Below the pieces are notes generated by a model. It saw only the letters and a program-made list of their open reading frames with translations. It ran no database searches and had not been told where the DNA came from. The translations under genes were made by a program, and so were the position numbers. From contig JBMDXQ010000149.1 in assembly GCA_048594975.1 (NCBI GenBank), positions 1 through 64,000 on the forward strand: DNA of 64,000 bases, read 5' to 3'. This document shows positions 37,601 through 45,979 of this stretch, one piece after another. The DNA comes from JBMDXB01 sp048594975. GTDB lineage: Bacteria > Acidobacteriota > Vicinamibacteria > Vicinamibacterales > 2-12-FULL-66-21. Every line of letters starts with the position of its first letter. The first letter of the stretch is position 1.

Positions 37601-38481
37601 TCGACGTCGCGCGGGCGACCGCCGAGGCCGATCTCTCGCACCTCGCCGCGGCGTGTGTGGAGAACGTCCACGCCACGCTCGACGAGGTGTCGGCAGAGGT
37701 CGAGCAGCTCGAGCGCGAGGGGCTGCTCGCCGGCCCGCGGCCGGTGGACGACGCGCCGGACGCGGCCGAGATGGAGGGTGAGCCGTCAGCCGCGGAAGCG
37801 CCGGGTGAGCCGCCAGCCGCCGCGCCGCCGGCGCGCGCCATGACCGCCGACGAGATGGTCGCCGACCTCCGCGCCAGCATCGAGAGAATGGGCGCGGTGA
37901 ACATGATGGCGATCGACCAGTTCGACGACCTCGAGTCGCGTCATGCCTTTCTGACCGCCCAGCGGAAGGACCTGGTCGACTCGATCGCCGCCACCAACGA
38001 CGCGATCATGCGCATCGAAAAGACGACGAAGGAGCGGTTCCGGGAGGCGTTCGCCGCGATCAACGGCAACTTCGAGGAGACGTTCGCGACGCTCTTCGGC
38101 GGCGGGCGCGCCGGCCTCGTGCTGCTCGACGAGCAGGACCAGCTCGAGAGCGGCATCGACATCATCGCGCAGCCGCCCGGCAAGCGCCTGCAGAACGTCC
38201 AGCTGCTGTCGGGCGGCGAGAAGGCGCTCACCGCGATGGCGCTGATGTTCGCGATCTTCAAGTACCGTCCGAGCCCCTTCTGCCTGCTCGACGAGATCGA
38301 CGCGCCGCTCGACGACGCCAACATCGGGCGGTTCGTCGAGATGCTCCAGGGCATGCAGCGCGACACCCAGTTCATCCTCATCACCCACAACCGCAAGACC
38401 ATGGAGATCGCCGACCGGCTGTGGGGCGTGACGATGGAGGAACCTGGCGTCTCGAAGCTGATCTCGGTGCAGTTGAACTGA
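34681..38481 (+). CDS. smc: Chromosome segregation ATPase SMC
   Basis: SMC is the core of bacterial condensin. The 1,266 residues include an N-terminal head with Walker A (GPNGCGKSN, about residues 31-39), long coiled coils (about 250-580 and 740-1060) and a hinge (about 580-700). The C-terminal head has the signature LSGGEKALTAMAL and Walker B CLLDEIDAPLD. A Gly/Asn/His-rich insert of about 45 residues lies in the N-terminal head at residues 90-135, between RLRLAG and the conserved DDEPPL region; it explains part of the extra length. A second low-complexity, Glu/Pro/Ala-rich insert lies near residues 1018-1050. scpA and scpB are not in the window. Confidence 0.95.
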   Translation: MRLHQLEIAGFKSFPDRAQLTFDHGVTAIVGPNGCGKSNVVDALTWVLGEQSAKSLRGDRMEDVIFGGSDARKPTAAAEVRLRLAGVSARVPGRPGERGDGNGNGHRHGSGHGNGHGDAGGNGHGQTRAASAAADVAIVLDDEPPLIVRDVELMRRLYRSGESEYLIDGEVCRLRDVQDLLMDAGLGVKAYGVIEQGKIGQILSARPTDRRQLIEEAAGVTKFKTRRRAAELKLEAAQQNLTRVDDIVFEVEKQRGALKRQAARARRYRRLREALRRWEKVQVAQRYRVLGHEIEAARTRLAAAREREAAAAGRLAELESTLERLRLELSEADGRTTAAREAAHACELEMGRLQQQIAFDRQQVETLGTAAADVEAELRALEARREPARLECESRRTAAGRAASERDQAAEALRLEEAEHAARQRNIEGLEGDVEAARSELYAASNAATALRHALEHAAAARARLGEQIAKLDVESADLRVEAERAAHGRQATLDALDRARTAMDGMRVERAARESELVGARSERDARAQKCRAREHELAALQARLQSLEELDAARAEYGDGARLVLAESGPDVAQMGSVADSLEVPGGYERAVEACLGDFLQHVVVPTRDHAVAGLQFARSRDAGRVGFVIAGDACEQPGGSVAPAPGIRRVSDVVAIGGPAAATIRAFASRAWVAETREAATAAASATNEPVVTLEGDVLRGPLVLEGGTRAGARGILATKRGIKELRQRVDVERVALERLREEVGALDVAIAAADSAVVTLGGELHRQEKDIIGFELQVRAGDETAERIARKQDQIAVERRSAEEEQRSQEARQDEARQSIQRIEAEQRAADDVLTAAQRRLLDAREAVQAQGARTAEAKAAHAALVERANGFATEVQRLEESARELEARMASRQEELRRTVNRRRDLEEAIVAAEARLDEGLRAFDELRECVRAADEHSQSLRSTFEVQESAIRDARRALESVRAEAAQLDVARATAEADLSHLAAACVENVHATLDEVSAEVEQLEREGLLAGPRPVDDAPDAAEMEGEPSAAEAPGEPPAAAPPARAMTADEMVADLRASIERMGAVNMMAIDQFDDLESRHAFLTAQRKDLVDSIAATNDAIMRIEKTTKERFREAFAAINGNFEETFATLFGGGRAGLVLLDEQDQLESGIDIIAQPPGKRLQNVQLLSGGEKALTAMALMFAIFKYRPSPFCLLDEIDAPLDDANIGRFVEMLQGMQRDTQFILITHNRKTMEIADRLWGVTMEEPGVSKLISVQLN

Positions 38482-38587
38482 CGACGAGCGGGAGTTGGCA
38501 GCCGGAAGCGAGGAGCTGCGGCGATGCTGGTCTTCGCACGAGACACGTAACCCTCCAGCTCCTTGCTCCTCGCTCCATTCGCACCAC

Positions 38588-39709
38588 TTGAACGAAGACA
38601 AATCCTCGCGCTTCCATCGGTTGCACCGTCGCGCCGCCGTGTGCGCGGTGCTGCTGTCGGCCGCCCTCCCGGGCGGGCTGCTGGCGTCAGGGGGGTCGAT
38701 GGCGATGGCCGACCTCGCCGCGGAGATTGCCGGAGCGCCGCGGCAGGCCGCGGCGACGATCCTCGTCTACGCGCTGGTCCTGGCGCTGCTGAACGAGATC
38801 GTCGCTTTCCCGCTTGCATTCTACCGCGGGTTCCTGCTCGAGCGGCGGTTCGGGCTGTCACGCGAACGGCCCGGGGCGTGGCTCCGCGATCGCGCGAAGG
38901 CGTCGGGGCTCGCGCTGCTGCTCGGCCTCGCTGCGGCGCAGGCCGTGTACCTCGCGATCCGGCTGTGGCCGCGCGGGTGGTGGCTCGCTGCGGCGGCGGT
39001 GTTCGCGGGCGCCGGGCTCGCGATCGCCTGGGCGACACCCACGCTGCTGCTCCCGCTCTTCTACCGCTTCGCCCCGCTGGAGCGGGAATCGCTGCGGGCA
39101 CGACTGACCGCCCTGTCGGCGCGCGCCGGGGTGCCCGTCATCGCCGTGTACCGATGGGGGCTGGGAGCGAAGACGAGGCGTGCCAATGCCGCGCTGGTCG
39201 GCACCGGTGCGACCCGCCGCATCCTCCTCTCTGACACGCTCATCGAGCAGTACAGCGACGACGAAATCGAGGCCATCCTGGCGCACGAGATCGCACACCA
39301 GGTGCACCGCGACATCCCGCACGCGATCGCGCTGGAGTTCGTGCTGCTGCTCGGCGGTTTCGGCGTGGCAGCGGCTACGCTGGCGCGGTGGGGGCGCGCG
39401 CTCGGCCTGGCCGGCCCCACCGACGTTGCCGGCCTGCCGCTCGTGATGCTGGCCTGCGGCGGCACGCTGCTCGCCGGCGTGCCGCTCGTGAACGCCATGT
39501 CGCGGTTCAACGAGCGGCGCGCCGACCGGTTCGCGTTGCGCCTGACCGGCCGCGCCGACGCCTACGTGGCCGCGCTCCGCCGCCTGGGAGCGCAGAACCT
39601 CGCTGAGCCGAATCCGTCACGCCTGGCAGTGTGGCTGTTTCACACGCATCCACCGATCGAGGAGAGGATCGTGGCGGCGAGGGAGAGTAGGGAGAGTAGG
39701 GAGGGATGA
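38588..39709 (+). CDS. M48-family membrane metalloprotease (Ste24/CAAX-like)
   Basis: This integral-membrane zinc protease has about seven hydrophobic segments. The zinc motif AHEIAHQVH is near residue 235, and a downstream Glu ligand lies in FNERRADRFAL. A Ste24-like layout is clear. The start is uncertain: TTG 38588 gives NEDKSSRFHRLHRRAAV, which resembles family N-termini, while the ATG at 38699 has a strong AGGGGGG upstream. The last codons are a 9-base tandem repeat (AGGGAGAGT units) giving RESRESREG. It follows smc after 106 bases containing decayed repeat units. Confidence 0.82.
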   Translation: MNEDKSSRFHRLHRRAAVCAVLLSAALPGGLLASGGSMAMADLAAEIAGAPRQAAATILVYALVLALLNEIVAFPLAFYRGFLLERRFGLSRERPGAWLRDRAKASGLALLLGLAAAQAVYLAIRLWPRGWWLAAAAVFAGAGLAIAWATPTLLLPLFYRFAPLERESLRARLTALSARAGVPVIAVYRWGLGAKTRRANAALVGTGATRRILLSDTLIEQYSDDEIEAILAHEIAHQVHRDIPHAIALEFVLLLGGFGVAAATLARWGRALGLAGPTDVAGLPLVMLACGGTLLAGVPLVNAMSRFNERRADRFALRLTGRADAYVAALRRLGAQNLAEPNPSRLAVWLFHTHPPIEERIVAARESRESREG

Positions 39710-39820
39710 AGCGATCGGGCGATTGAACCATCGGGCCATTGGTGCTCCGCAAACCCGCAAGGCCGGACCACGATCAATGGCTCAAATGATTCAACCGAAT
39801 CACGGTTCATTGCACCTCTG

Positions 39821-40198
39821 TCACCGGACGACCAGTTTCCCCCGCATCTGGCGGCAGCGGTCGTCCTGGGCGAGGTTGCAGTAGAAGACGTAGTCGCCGA
39901 CGCGGTCGGCCCTGAACTCGAAGACGACGGACTGGCCGGCGCCGGCGCGCTTGGCGATGCGATAGCCGTCGATGGTGAAACTGTGCGGCATGTCGACGGC
40001 GGTGAAGGTGATCTTGACCAGGTCGTCCTTCTGGACCTCGACCTCAGCCGGGGTGAACACGAACTGCTCGCCCCGGATGGCGATTTCGCGCTGCGCGCCC
40101 TGCGCGCTCGCCGCGGCCCCGTAGGCGAGCGCGCCGACCGCGGCGAAAGCGGACGCCAGCGTGGCCACTGCGACCGTTTGCTGCCTCAGCGCGTACAT
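39821..40198 (-). CDS. Exported cupredoxin-domain protein
   Basis: The 125-residue protein has a signal peptide (TVAVATLASAFAAVGALAYGAAASAQ) and one cupredoxin beta-sandwich. An upstream His lies in DMPHSFTIDGY. The C-terminal loop YCNLAQDDRCRQMRG has Cys and Met in the expected places, but the usual second His (as in C-x-x-H-x-x-M loops) is replaced, and a second Cys is present. It may bind copper in an altered way or be a divergent electron carrier. A strong AGGAGAG ribosome-binding site lies four bases upstream of the ATG. Confidence 0.8.
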   Translation of the reverse strand: MYALRQQTVAVATLASAFAAVGALAYGAAASAQGAQREIAIRGEQFVFTPAEVEVQKDDLVKITFTAVDMPHSFTIDGYRIAKRAGAGQSVVFEFRADRVGDYVFYCNLAQDDRCRQMRGKLVVR

Positions 40199-40302
40199 AA
40201 GTCTCTCCTGGGTGCGTGCCAGTAGTACAGACGCTCGAGGCAGCCGTTTGGTTGCTCCTGAGCCGCTCCGCCCGAGTGGCGAGGAGACCTCGAGAAGCCG
40301 GC

Positions 40303-42471
40303 CTACTCCCTCTTGGCGTGTTCGCGGTCTCGGCGCCCCTCGCCCCGGTGGTGGTGCTGGTGCTGCGGCGGGTGCTGCTGCTGTCCCTCTTCCGGCTGCA
40401 GCAGCGCTTTACGGCTGAGCCGAATCTTCCCGGAGGGATCGATGTTGATCACCTTCACCATCACCTGGTCGCCCTCTTTCAGCTCGTCGCGCACCTCCTT
40501 GACGCGGTAGTGCGCGATCTCGGAGACGTGGAGCAGGCCGTCCACGCCCGGCATGATCTCGACGAACGCCCCGAAGTCGGTAATCCGCTGGACCTTTCCC
40601 ATGTAAGTCTTGTTCAGCTCGGGTGTCGCGGTCAGCTCCTGAATGATGGCGATCGCCTTGTGCGCCGACGCCTCGTCGGCCGACGCGACGTTCACCCGCC
40701 CGTCGTCCTCGACGTCGATCTTGACGCCGGTGCGCTCGATGATGCTGCGGATCATCTTGCCGCCCGGTCCGATGACGTCGCGGATCTTGTCGACCGGGAT
40801 CCGGATCGTGACGATGCGCGGTGCGTACGCCGACACGTTGGCCCGCGAGGCGCCGAGCGTCTGCAGCATCTTCTCGAGGATGAACAGCCGTCCGCGGTGC
40901 GCCTGTTCGAGCGCCTTTCTCATGATCTCGGTCGTAATGCCCGAGACCTTGATATCCATCTGCAGGGCGGTGATGCCGGCGGCCGTGCCCGCGACCTTGA
41001 AGTCCATGTCGCCGTAATGATCCTCAGCCCCGGCGATGTCGGACAGGATGGCGTACTTGCCGGTCTGGTCATCCATGATCAGGCCCATGGCGACACCCGC
41101 CACCGGCGCCTTGAGCGGCACCCCCGCGTCCATCATCGCCAGCGAACCGCCGCACACCGAAGCCATCGACGAGGAGCCGTTGGATTCCAGGATGTCGGAG
41201 ACGATGCGGATCGTGTAGGGGAACTGCTCTTCGGCGGGGATCATCGGGGTGAGGGCGCGTTCGGCGAGCGCCCCGTGACCGATCTCGCGGCGGCCCGGAC
41301 CGCGCAGGAACTGCACCTCGCCCACCGAGAAGGGCGGGAAGTTGTAGTGGAGCATGAAGCGCTTCCACTGCTCGCCGTCCGTCGTCTCGATCTTCTGCTG
41401 GTCCTCGGCGGTACCGAGCGTGCACGTGACGAGCGCCTGCGTCTCGCCGCGGGTGAACACCGCCGAGCCGTGCGTGCGCGGGAGCCCGCCGACTTCGATC
41501 GTGATCGGCCGGATCTCGTCGAAGACGCGGCCGTCGAGGCGCCTGCCTCGCTCGAGCGCCTCGTCGCGCATCACCCGTTCCTTCAGCTCCTTGAAGATCG
41601 CTTTCGCGTCGCTGCGGCGCTCCACCTCGGCGTCCGGGATGCTGGCGATCAGGTCCGCCAGCACCTGGTCCACGGTCGCGTAGTTGGTCAGCTTGTCCTG
41701 GATGCGCATCGCGTCGGCCAGCGGGCCGTACGCCTTCTCCTCGACCTCGCGGTAGAACTCCTTGCCGATCTCCCGCGCCTTGACCTCGATCTTCTTCCGG
41801 CCGATCTCCGCGGCCAGCCCGTCGATGCCGGCGACCATCTCGCGGATGGCGGCGTGCGCCCGTTCGAGCGCCTGCACGACCTCCTCTTCGGAGACCTCCT
41901 TCGCGCCCGCTTCGACCATCACGATCGCGTCCTTCGTGCCGGCGACGACGAGATCCAGCCGGCTCTCCTTGCGCTGGGCGAACGAAGGGTTGATGAGGTA
42001 TTCGCCGTCGAGCCGGCCGACGCGGACGCCGGCGATGGTGCGGGTGAAGGGAATCGATGACACGGCCAGCGCCGCGGAGGCGCCGGTGATGGCGAGGACG
42101 TCCGAGTCGTTCTCGTTGTCGGCGGAGAGGACGAGGGCGATCACCTGCGTCTCGTGGCGCCAGCCGGGCGTGAACAGCGGCCGGATCGGCCGATCGATCA
42201 GGCGGCTGGTCAGGACCTCCTTCTCCGTCGGCTTGCCCTCACGCTTGAAGAATCCGCCCGGGATGCGTCCCGACGCGTAGGTGTACTCCTTGTAGTCGAC
42301 GGTCAGGGGCAGAAAATCGATGCCTTCGCGGGGAGTGCCCGCGGCGCAGGCCGTGACGAGCACGACGGTCTCGCCGCTGCGGACCACGACCGAGCCGTCG
42401 GCCTGCTTGGCCAGCCGGCCGGTTTCGATCGAGAGGGTTCGACCGCCGACCGGGATTTCACATGTATGCAT
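40303..42471 (-). CDS. pnp: Polyribonucleotide nucleotidyltransferase (PNPase)
   Basis: PNPase degrades RNA phosphorolytically from the 3' end and belongs to the degradosome. The ATG at 42471 gives MHTCEIPVGGRTLSIETGRLA, the normal start; the longer frame upstream is a shadow that overlaps rpsO. The 722 residues hold two RNase PH domains (about 10-230 and 300-540), a KH domain with GPGGKMIRSIIERTGVKIDVED, and an S1 domain with KVQRITDFGAFVEIMPG. The tail after the S1 domain is rich in His, Gln and Arg. It ends the rimP-to-pnp operon, just after rpsO, the arrangement seen in many bacteria. Confidence 0.95.
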   Translation of the reverse strand: MHTCEIPVGGRTLSIETGRLAKQADGSVVVRSGETVVLVTACAAGTPREGIDFLPLTVDYKEYTYASGRIPGGFFKREGKPTEKEVLTSRLIDRPIRPLFTPGWRHETQVIALVLSADNENDSDVLAITGASAALAVSSIPFTRTIAGVRVGRLDGEYLINPSFAQRKESRLDLVVAGTKDAIVMVEAGAKEVSEEEVVQALERAHAAIREMVAGIDGLAAEIGRKKIEVKAREIGKEFYREVEEKAYGPLADAMRIQDKLTNYATVDQVLADLIASIPDAEVERRSDAKAIFKELKERVMRDEALERGRRLDGRVFDEIRPITIEVGGLPRTHGSAVFTRGETQALVTCTLGTAEDQQKIETTDGEQWKRFMLHYNFPPFSVGEVQFLRGPGRREIGHGALAERALTPMIPAEEQFPYTIRIVSDILESNGSSSMASVCGGSLAMMDAGVPLKAPVAGVAMGLIMDDQTGKYAILSDIAGAEDHYGDMDFKVAGTAAGITALQMDIKVSGITTEIMRKALEQAHRGRLFILEKMLQTLGASRANVSAYAPRIVTIRIPVDKIRDVIGPGGKMIRSIIERTGVKIDVEDDGRVNVASADEASAHKAIAIIQELTATPELNKTYMGKVQRITDFGAFVEIMPGVDGLLHVSEIAHYRVKEVRDELKEGDQVMVKVINIDPSGKIRLSRKALLQPEEGQQQHPPQHQHHHRGEGRRDREHAKRE

Positions 42472-42587
42472 TGCTGTCTCTCTTCTGCTGTGAGCTGCGC
42501 CAGCTTTCCTGTGAGCGCGTGCTGCGCGGCCGGGCCGCGCCGGTCCGGCCGGGCAGGCCGCGGCGACATGCCGCGGCCGTTGGCGGC

Positions 42588-42854
42588 CTACTTGCGGATC
42601 CCGAGGCGCCGGATCAGTTCCGCGTAGCGGTCCGTGTCCTTCCGCTTCAGGTAATCGAGCAGGCGGCGTCGCTGCCCCACCAGCTTGAGCAGCCCCCGCC
42701 GCGAGTGGTGGTCCTTTGCGTGAGTCTTGAAATGTTCCGTCAGGTAATTGATCCGCTCGCTGAGGAGTGCGACCTGGACTTCGGGAGAGCCGGTGTCCGA
42801 TGTGTGGGTCTTGAAGCTGCCGATGACTTCGGTCTTGCGGTCCTTGCTGAGCAC
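42588..42854 (-). CDS. rpsO: 30S ribosomal protein S15
   Basis: S15 binds 16S rRNA early in 30S assembly. The GTG at 42854 was chosen because GGAGG lies six bases upstream and it yields 88 residues, the normal size; a longer frame to 42881 would be atypical. Conserved segments THTSDTGSPEVQVALLSERI, HFKTHAKDHHSRRGLL and GQRRRLLDYLKRKD are all present. rpsO-pnp is a classic pair; S15 often represses its own translation in this setting. The 117 bases between the two genes are GC-rich with a GGCCGCGGCATG-type palindrome but no obvious terminator. Confidence 0.95.
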   Translation of the reverse strand: MLSKDRKTEVIGSFKTHTSDTGSPEVQVALLSERINYLTEHFKTHAKDHHSRRGLLKLVGQRRRLLDYLKRKDTDRYAELIRRLGIRK

Positions 42855-42950
42855 GACGACCTCCACGCACGGCCCAGACATCGGACGGGATCGTCACCCG
42901 CACCAGGCCGCCGTATGCTGGGAGTTTGCAATTCCAAGCGACTCAGTATC

Positions 42951-43925
42951 TTACATCAGAACGATCGAGGGGTGCAAAAGCCCGCCGCTCTGCCACTCGG
43001 CGATGGCGACGAGCGTTCCCGCCCCGTCCAGCAGCCGGACGTTGCCGGAAAAGGGGGCTGCCTCCTTTCCCGGAAAGGAGGCAGCCCCCTTTTCGAGGTG
43101 CTCCGGGCCGACGGCGTTGCCGTGGCTGACCCGCCGCACGCCCGCCTCGCCCAGGACCAGCGCCGGCAGATCCGGCAGCAGGCGATTGAGCGGGACGAGG
43201 TGCGCGGCGCTGTCGAATCCCTCCCTGGCGATGGCGGCGAGCGGAACGGCATCGGCCTCGGTGAACCCGCCGGACTGCGTTCGCCGCAGCGCCGCGAGGT
43301 AGGCGCCGCATCCGAGCCGCTCGCCGAGGTCGTGCGCGAGCGACCGCACATAGAAGCCGCTCGAGCACCGGACGCGCAGTCGCAGGACGTCGCGCTCGAT
43401 CGCCAGAACGTCCAGCGCGCGGACGGCGACGGAGACCGGCTTCAGCTCCGCGGCCTGGTGCCGTCGCGCGAGCTTGTAGGCCGGGACGCCGCCGACCTTC
43501 TTCGCCGAGTGCGGCGGCGGCATCTGCCAGTACGCGCCGCGGAACTCGGCGAGCACGGCTTCGATCGCTGCGGGGCTGCCGGACGCGAGTTCGACGCCGA
43601 AACCGAACGAGTCGTCGCCATCGTCCTGCTCGTCGGAGGGGTCAGCCGGGGGGCGCGCGAGGTCCGGGATCAGGGGCCCCTCCGCGTCGTAGGTCTCGCT
43701 CCGCATCCCGATCCGGATGTCGGCGACGTACTCCTTGTCCGACGCGCTGAGGAACTGCGCCAGCCGCGTCGCGCGCCCGACGACGAGCGGCAGCACGCCG
43801 CTGGCGAGCGGGTCGAGTGTTCCCGTGTGACCGATGCGCCTGATGCCGGTTGCTCTCCGCACCACCGCGACCACGTCATGCGACGTCGGGCCCACGGGCT
43901 TGTCGACCACGAAGACGCCGTTCAC
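42951..43925 (-). CDS. truB: tRNA pseudouridine-55 synthase TruB, with in-frame palindromic insert
   Basis: TruB makes pseudouridine 55 in the T loop of tRNAs. The 324 residues start GVFVVDKPVGPTSHDVV and hold GHTGTLDPLASGVLPL with the catalytic Asp. QMPPPHSAKKVGGVPAYKLAR and CSSGFYVRSLAHDLGERLGCGAYL follow. Near residues 277-293 a 47-bp palindrome (43048-43094) has been absorbed in frame, adding about 16 residues (EKGAASFPGKEAAPFSG) to the C-terminal domain. Asp/Glu-rich residues around 95-105 form a second small insert. The catalytic core is intact, so the enzyme should still work. Confidence 0.93.
   Translation of the reverse strand: MNGVFVVDKPVGPTSHDVVAVVRRATGIRRIGHTGTLDPLASGVLPLVVGRATRLAQFLSASDKEYVADIRIGMRSETYDAEGPLIPDLARPPADPSDEQDDGDDSFGFGVELASGSPAAIEAVLAEFRGAYWQMPPPHSAKKVGGVPAYKLARRHQAAELKPVSVAVRALDVLAIERDVLRLRVRCSSGFYVRSLAHDLGERLGCGAYLAALRRTQSGGFTEADAVPLAAIAREGFDSAAHLVPLNRLLPDLPALVLGEAGVRRVSHGNAVGPEHLEKGAASFPGKEAAPFSGNVRLLDGAGTLVAIAEWQSGGLLHPSIVLM
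43048..43094. repeat. 47-bp perfect palindrome inside truB
   Basis: Two 23-bp arms, beginning GAAAAGGGGGCTGCCTCC and its exact complement, flank a single central C. The element keeps truB in frame. Its form resembles palindromic elements that insert into genes, such as those in Rickettsia, but no family name is assigned. Confidence 0.9.
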
Positions 43926-44065
43926 GTCAACTCCCAGAGCCCACTGCCGACGACCAACTCGCGTCAGCCCCGGGCGACCACCCCAGGTTCACCGCTTTGG
44001 ACGGCAGCTCACGGAGTTCCGATCTGCACGGAGGTTGCGACTCGGAGGTCGGAGGTTGACACGCG

Positions 44066-45076
44066 TCAAGAAGGAGGCCGTGTCCGAAGGCCGTGTTCGA
44101 TCGCCTGCACCAGCTGTTCGAGGATGCGCGGCCTGACCTCCGCCAGCGCGCCGGTGACGGTGAAGCCGGCCGCGTTCTTGTGCCCGCCGCCGCCGTACAG
44201 GTTCGCCACCTGGCGGACGTCCACGTCGTACTTCGATCGCATGCTGACGCGGAGGTCGCCGTTCGAGCCCGCCTTGAAGAAGGCGACGGCCTGGATCTCC
44301 CGCGCGGTCAGCGGCAGGTTGATGATGCCCTCGGTGTCGTTGTGGGTGCAGCCGCACGCCGCCAGCATTGCATCGTCGATGTAGAGCACCGCCAGCCGGC
44401 CATCGGCGAGCAGCTCCATCCCGTCCAGCAGCGCGCCGATCAGCTTGAGCTTGCCAAAGCTGTTGCTGTCGAAGACGCGGCGGGCCATCGCTGCGGGGTT
44501 CACGCCCGCCTCGACGGTCCGGCGGCAGATGTCGAACGTTCGTGGCGTGATGTTCGAGTGGTGGAACGATCCGGTGTCGGTCAGGATGGCGAGATAGATG
44601 TGCGTCGCGATCTCGCTGGTGAGCGGCACGCCCAGCGCGCGGATCAGCTCGAAGATCATCTCGCCGCAGGCGGCCGCCGACTCGTCGTGCCAGTTCAGCG
44701 CGCCGTACATGCGGTTGCCGGCGTGATGGTCGATGTTGATGATGAACGGGTGCTGCTCGAGCCCGGCGACGCCGGTTCGCGACGGATCGCTGCACTCCAT
44801 GACGATCACCGCTTCGGTTGCCACCCCGTCGACGCGCGACGCGATCTCGATGCGCTCCATGCCGGGGAAGTCCTGGTAGTGATCCGGGGCCGGGTCGGCG
44901 TTCACGATGCGCACCTGCTTGCCGAGCGCGTCGAGCGCGAAGGCCATCGCCAGCTGCGATCCGATCGAGTCGCCGTCGGGCCGCGCGTGCGAGATCACGA
45001 GGAAGCTGCGGCGGCGCCGCAACGCGTCGCAGATCTGCTGCAGGGTGGGTTCAATCGTTGTCGCCGTCTCTGCCAT
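44066..45076 (-). CDS. nrnA: DHH/DHHA1 phosphoesterase, NrnA-like
   Basis: NrnA degrades nano-RNA and in many species also dephosphorylates pAp. The ATG at 45076 gives a 336-residue protein; the longer open frame upstream overlaps rbfA. Motifs are the DHH-family ARPDGDSIGS (about residue 31), the DHH motif in NIDHHAG, LTDTGSF and the C-terminal DHHA1 GGGGHKNAAG. It overlaps rbfA by 26 bases. Its place between rbfA and truB is common in operons of this type. Confidence 0.92.
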   Translation of the reverse strand: MAETATTIEPTLQQICDALRRRRSFLVISHARPDGDSIGSQLAMAFALDALGKQVRIVNADPAPDHYQDFPGMERIEIASRVDGVATEAVIVMECSDPSRTGVAGLEQHPFIINIDHHAGNRMYGALNWHDESAAACGEMIFELIRALGVPLTSEIATHIYLAILTDTGSFHHSNITPRTFDICRRTVEAGVNPAAMARRVFDSNSFGKLKLIGALLDGMELLADGRLAVLYIDDAMLAACGCTHNDTEGIINLPLTAREIQAVAFFKAGSNGDLRVSMRSKYDVDVRQVANLYGGGGHKNAAGFTVTGALAEVRPRILEQLVQAIEHGLRTRPPS

Positions 45077-45464
45077 CGCGTGGTGGGCCGTCCGGGGAGG
45101 CGGGCGCTTCGCGCGCCTCGCGCTCACGGTGAAGCTCCTGGAGGATCTGCTCGATCCGGTCCTGGTGCCCGATCGACTCGTCGAAGAAGAACTGGAGCTC
45201 GGGCACGCGCCGCAGCCGGAGGCGCTGGCCGATGCCCCGGCGGAGCATGGGAAGCGCGCGCTGCAGCCCGCGCGCGGTCTCGCGCCGCGCCTTTTCGTCC
45301 CCCATGATCGTGTAATACACGCGCGCCAGCTGCAGGTCCGGCGTGACGATGACGCGCGTGATGGTGACGAAGCCGATCGCCGGGTCACGGACCGCGAAGG
45401 TCAGCAACTCCGCGAGGTCGCAGCGGATCTGCTCGCCGACACGGGCGGTGCGCGCAGAGGTCAT
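45051..45464 (-). CDS. rbfA: Ribosome-binding factor A
   Basis: RbfA is a KH-fold factor for 30S maturation and cold adaptation. The 137 residues include VGEQIRCDLAELLTFAVRDP, VTITRVIVTPDLQLARVYY and the C-terminal helix RVPELQFFFDESIGHQDRIEQILQEL. A charged tail rich in Asp, Arg and Pro is encoded where the gene overlaps nrnA. It follows infB in the usual order. Confidence 0.93.
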   Translation of the reverse strand: MTSARTARVGEQIRCDLAELLTFAVRDPAIGFVTITRVIVTPDLQLARVYYTIMGDEKARRETARGLQRALPMLRRGIGQRLRLRRVPELQFFFDESIGHQDRIEQILQELHREREAREAPASPDGPPRDGRDGDND

Positions 45465-45493
45465 GGATCAGGGGGAGCCGCGGGCGCCGCCGG

Positions 45494-45973
45494 CTACACC
45501 GGCGCCGCCACCCGCTCGACGACGAAGACCTCGATGATGTCGCCGATCTTCAAATCGTTGTACTTCTCGAACCCGATGCCGCATTCGAAGCCGGCCCTCA
45601 CCTCCGACACGTCGTCCTTGAACCGGCGCAGCGACCCGATCCGGCCCTCGTAGATGACGACGTTGTCGCGCAACAGGCGCGCCTGGGTGTCGCCGCCGCG
45701 GGTGATGCGCCCGTCGCTGACCAGGCAGCCGGCGATGGTGCCGAACTTCGGCACCTTGAAGGTCTCGCGCACCTCGGCCGTGCCGATCCGCACCTCGCGC
45801 AAGGTCGGCTCGAGCAGCCCGGACATCGCCTTCTTGATCTCGTCGACGACGTTGTAGATGACCGAGTGCAGGCGCAGGTCGACCTTCTCGCGCTCGGCGA
45901 CCTCCGCGGCGTTGCGGTCCGGCCGCACGTTGAAGCCGATGACGATCGCGTTCGACGCCGAGGCGAGCAGCAC
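45494..45973 (-). pseudogene. infB: infB, 3' fragment after an in-frame TAA
   Basis: These 159 codons are the C-terminal end of translation initiation factor IF2 (part of domain III and domain IV, starting LLASASNAIVIGFNVRPD). They continue in the same frame as the 45980-48265 open frame, separated only by TAA at 45982-45980 and the codons for Ser and Asp. The first usable start codon (GTG, 45973) has no ribosome-binding site. Read through, the two parts make a normal full-length IF2, so this piece is most likely not an independent gene. Confidence 0.85.
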
Positions 45974-45979
45974 GTCCGA

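Noticed and set aside
34546..37671. A minus-strand open frame of about 1,040 codons over smc.
   Set aside because: It lies antisense to a well-supported SMC coiled coil. High GC keeps the opposite frame open, and no family motif is seen.
42472..42903. An extended PNPase start upstream of 42471.
   Set aside because: The extra residues overlap rpsO out of frame and do not resemble PNPase; MHTCEIPVGG at 42471 fits the family.
45494..45973. A separate small gene downstream of infB.
   Set aside because: It is exactly the missing IF2 C-terminus in the same frame, without its own ribosome-binding site.
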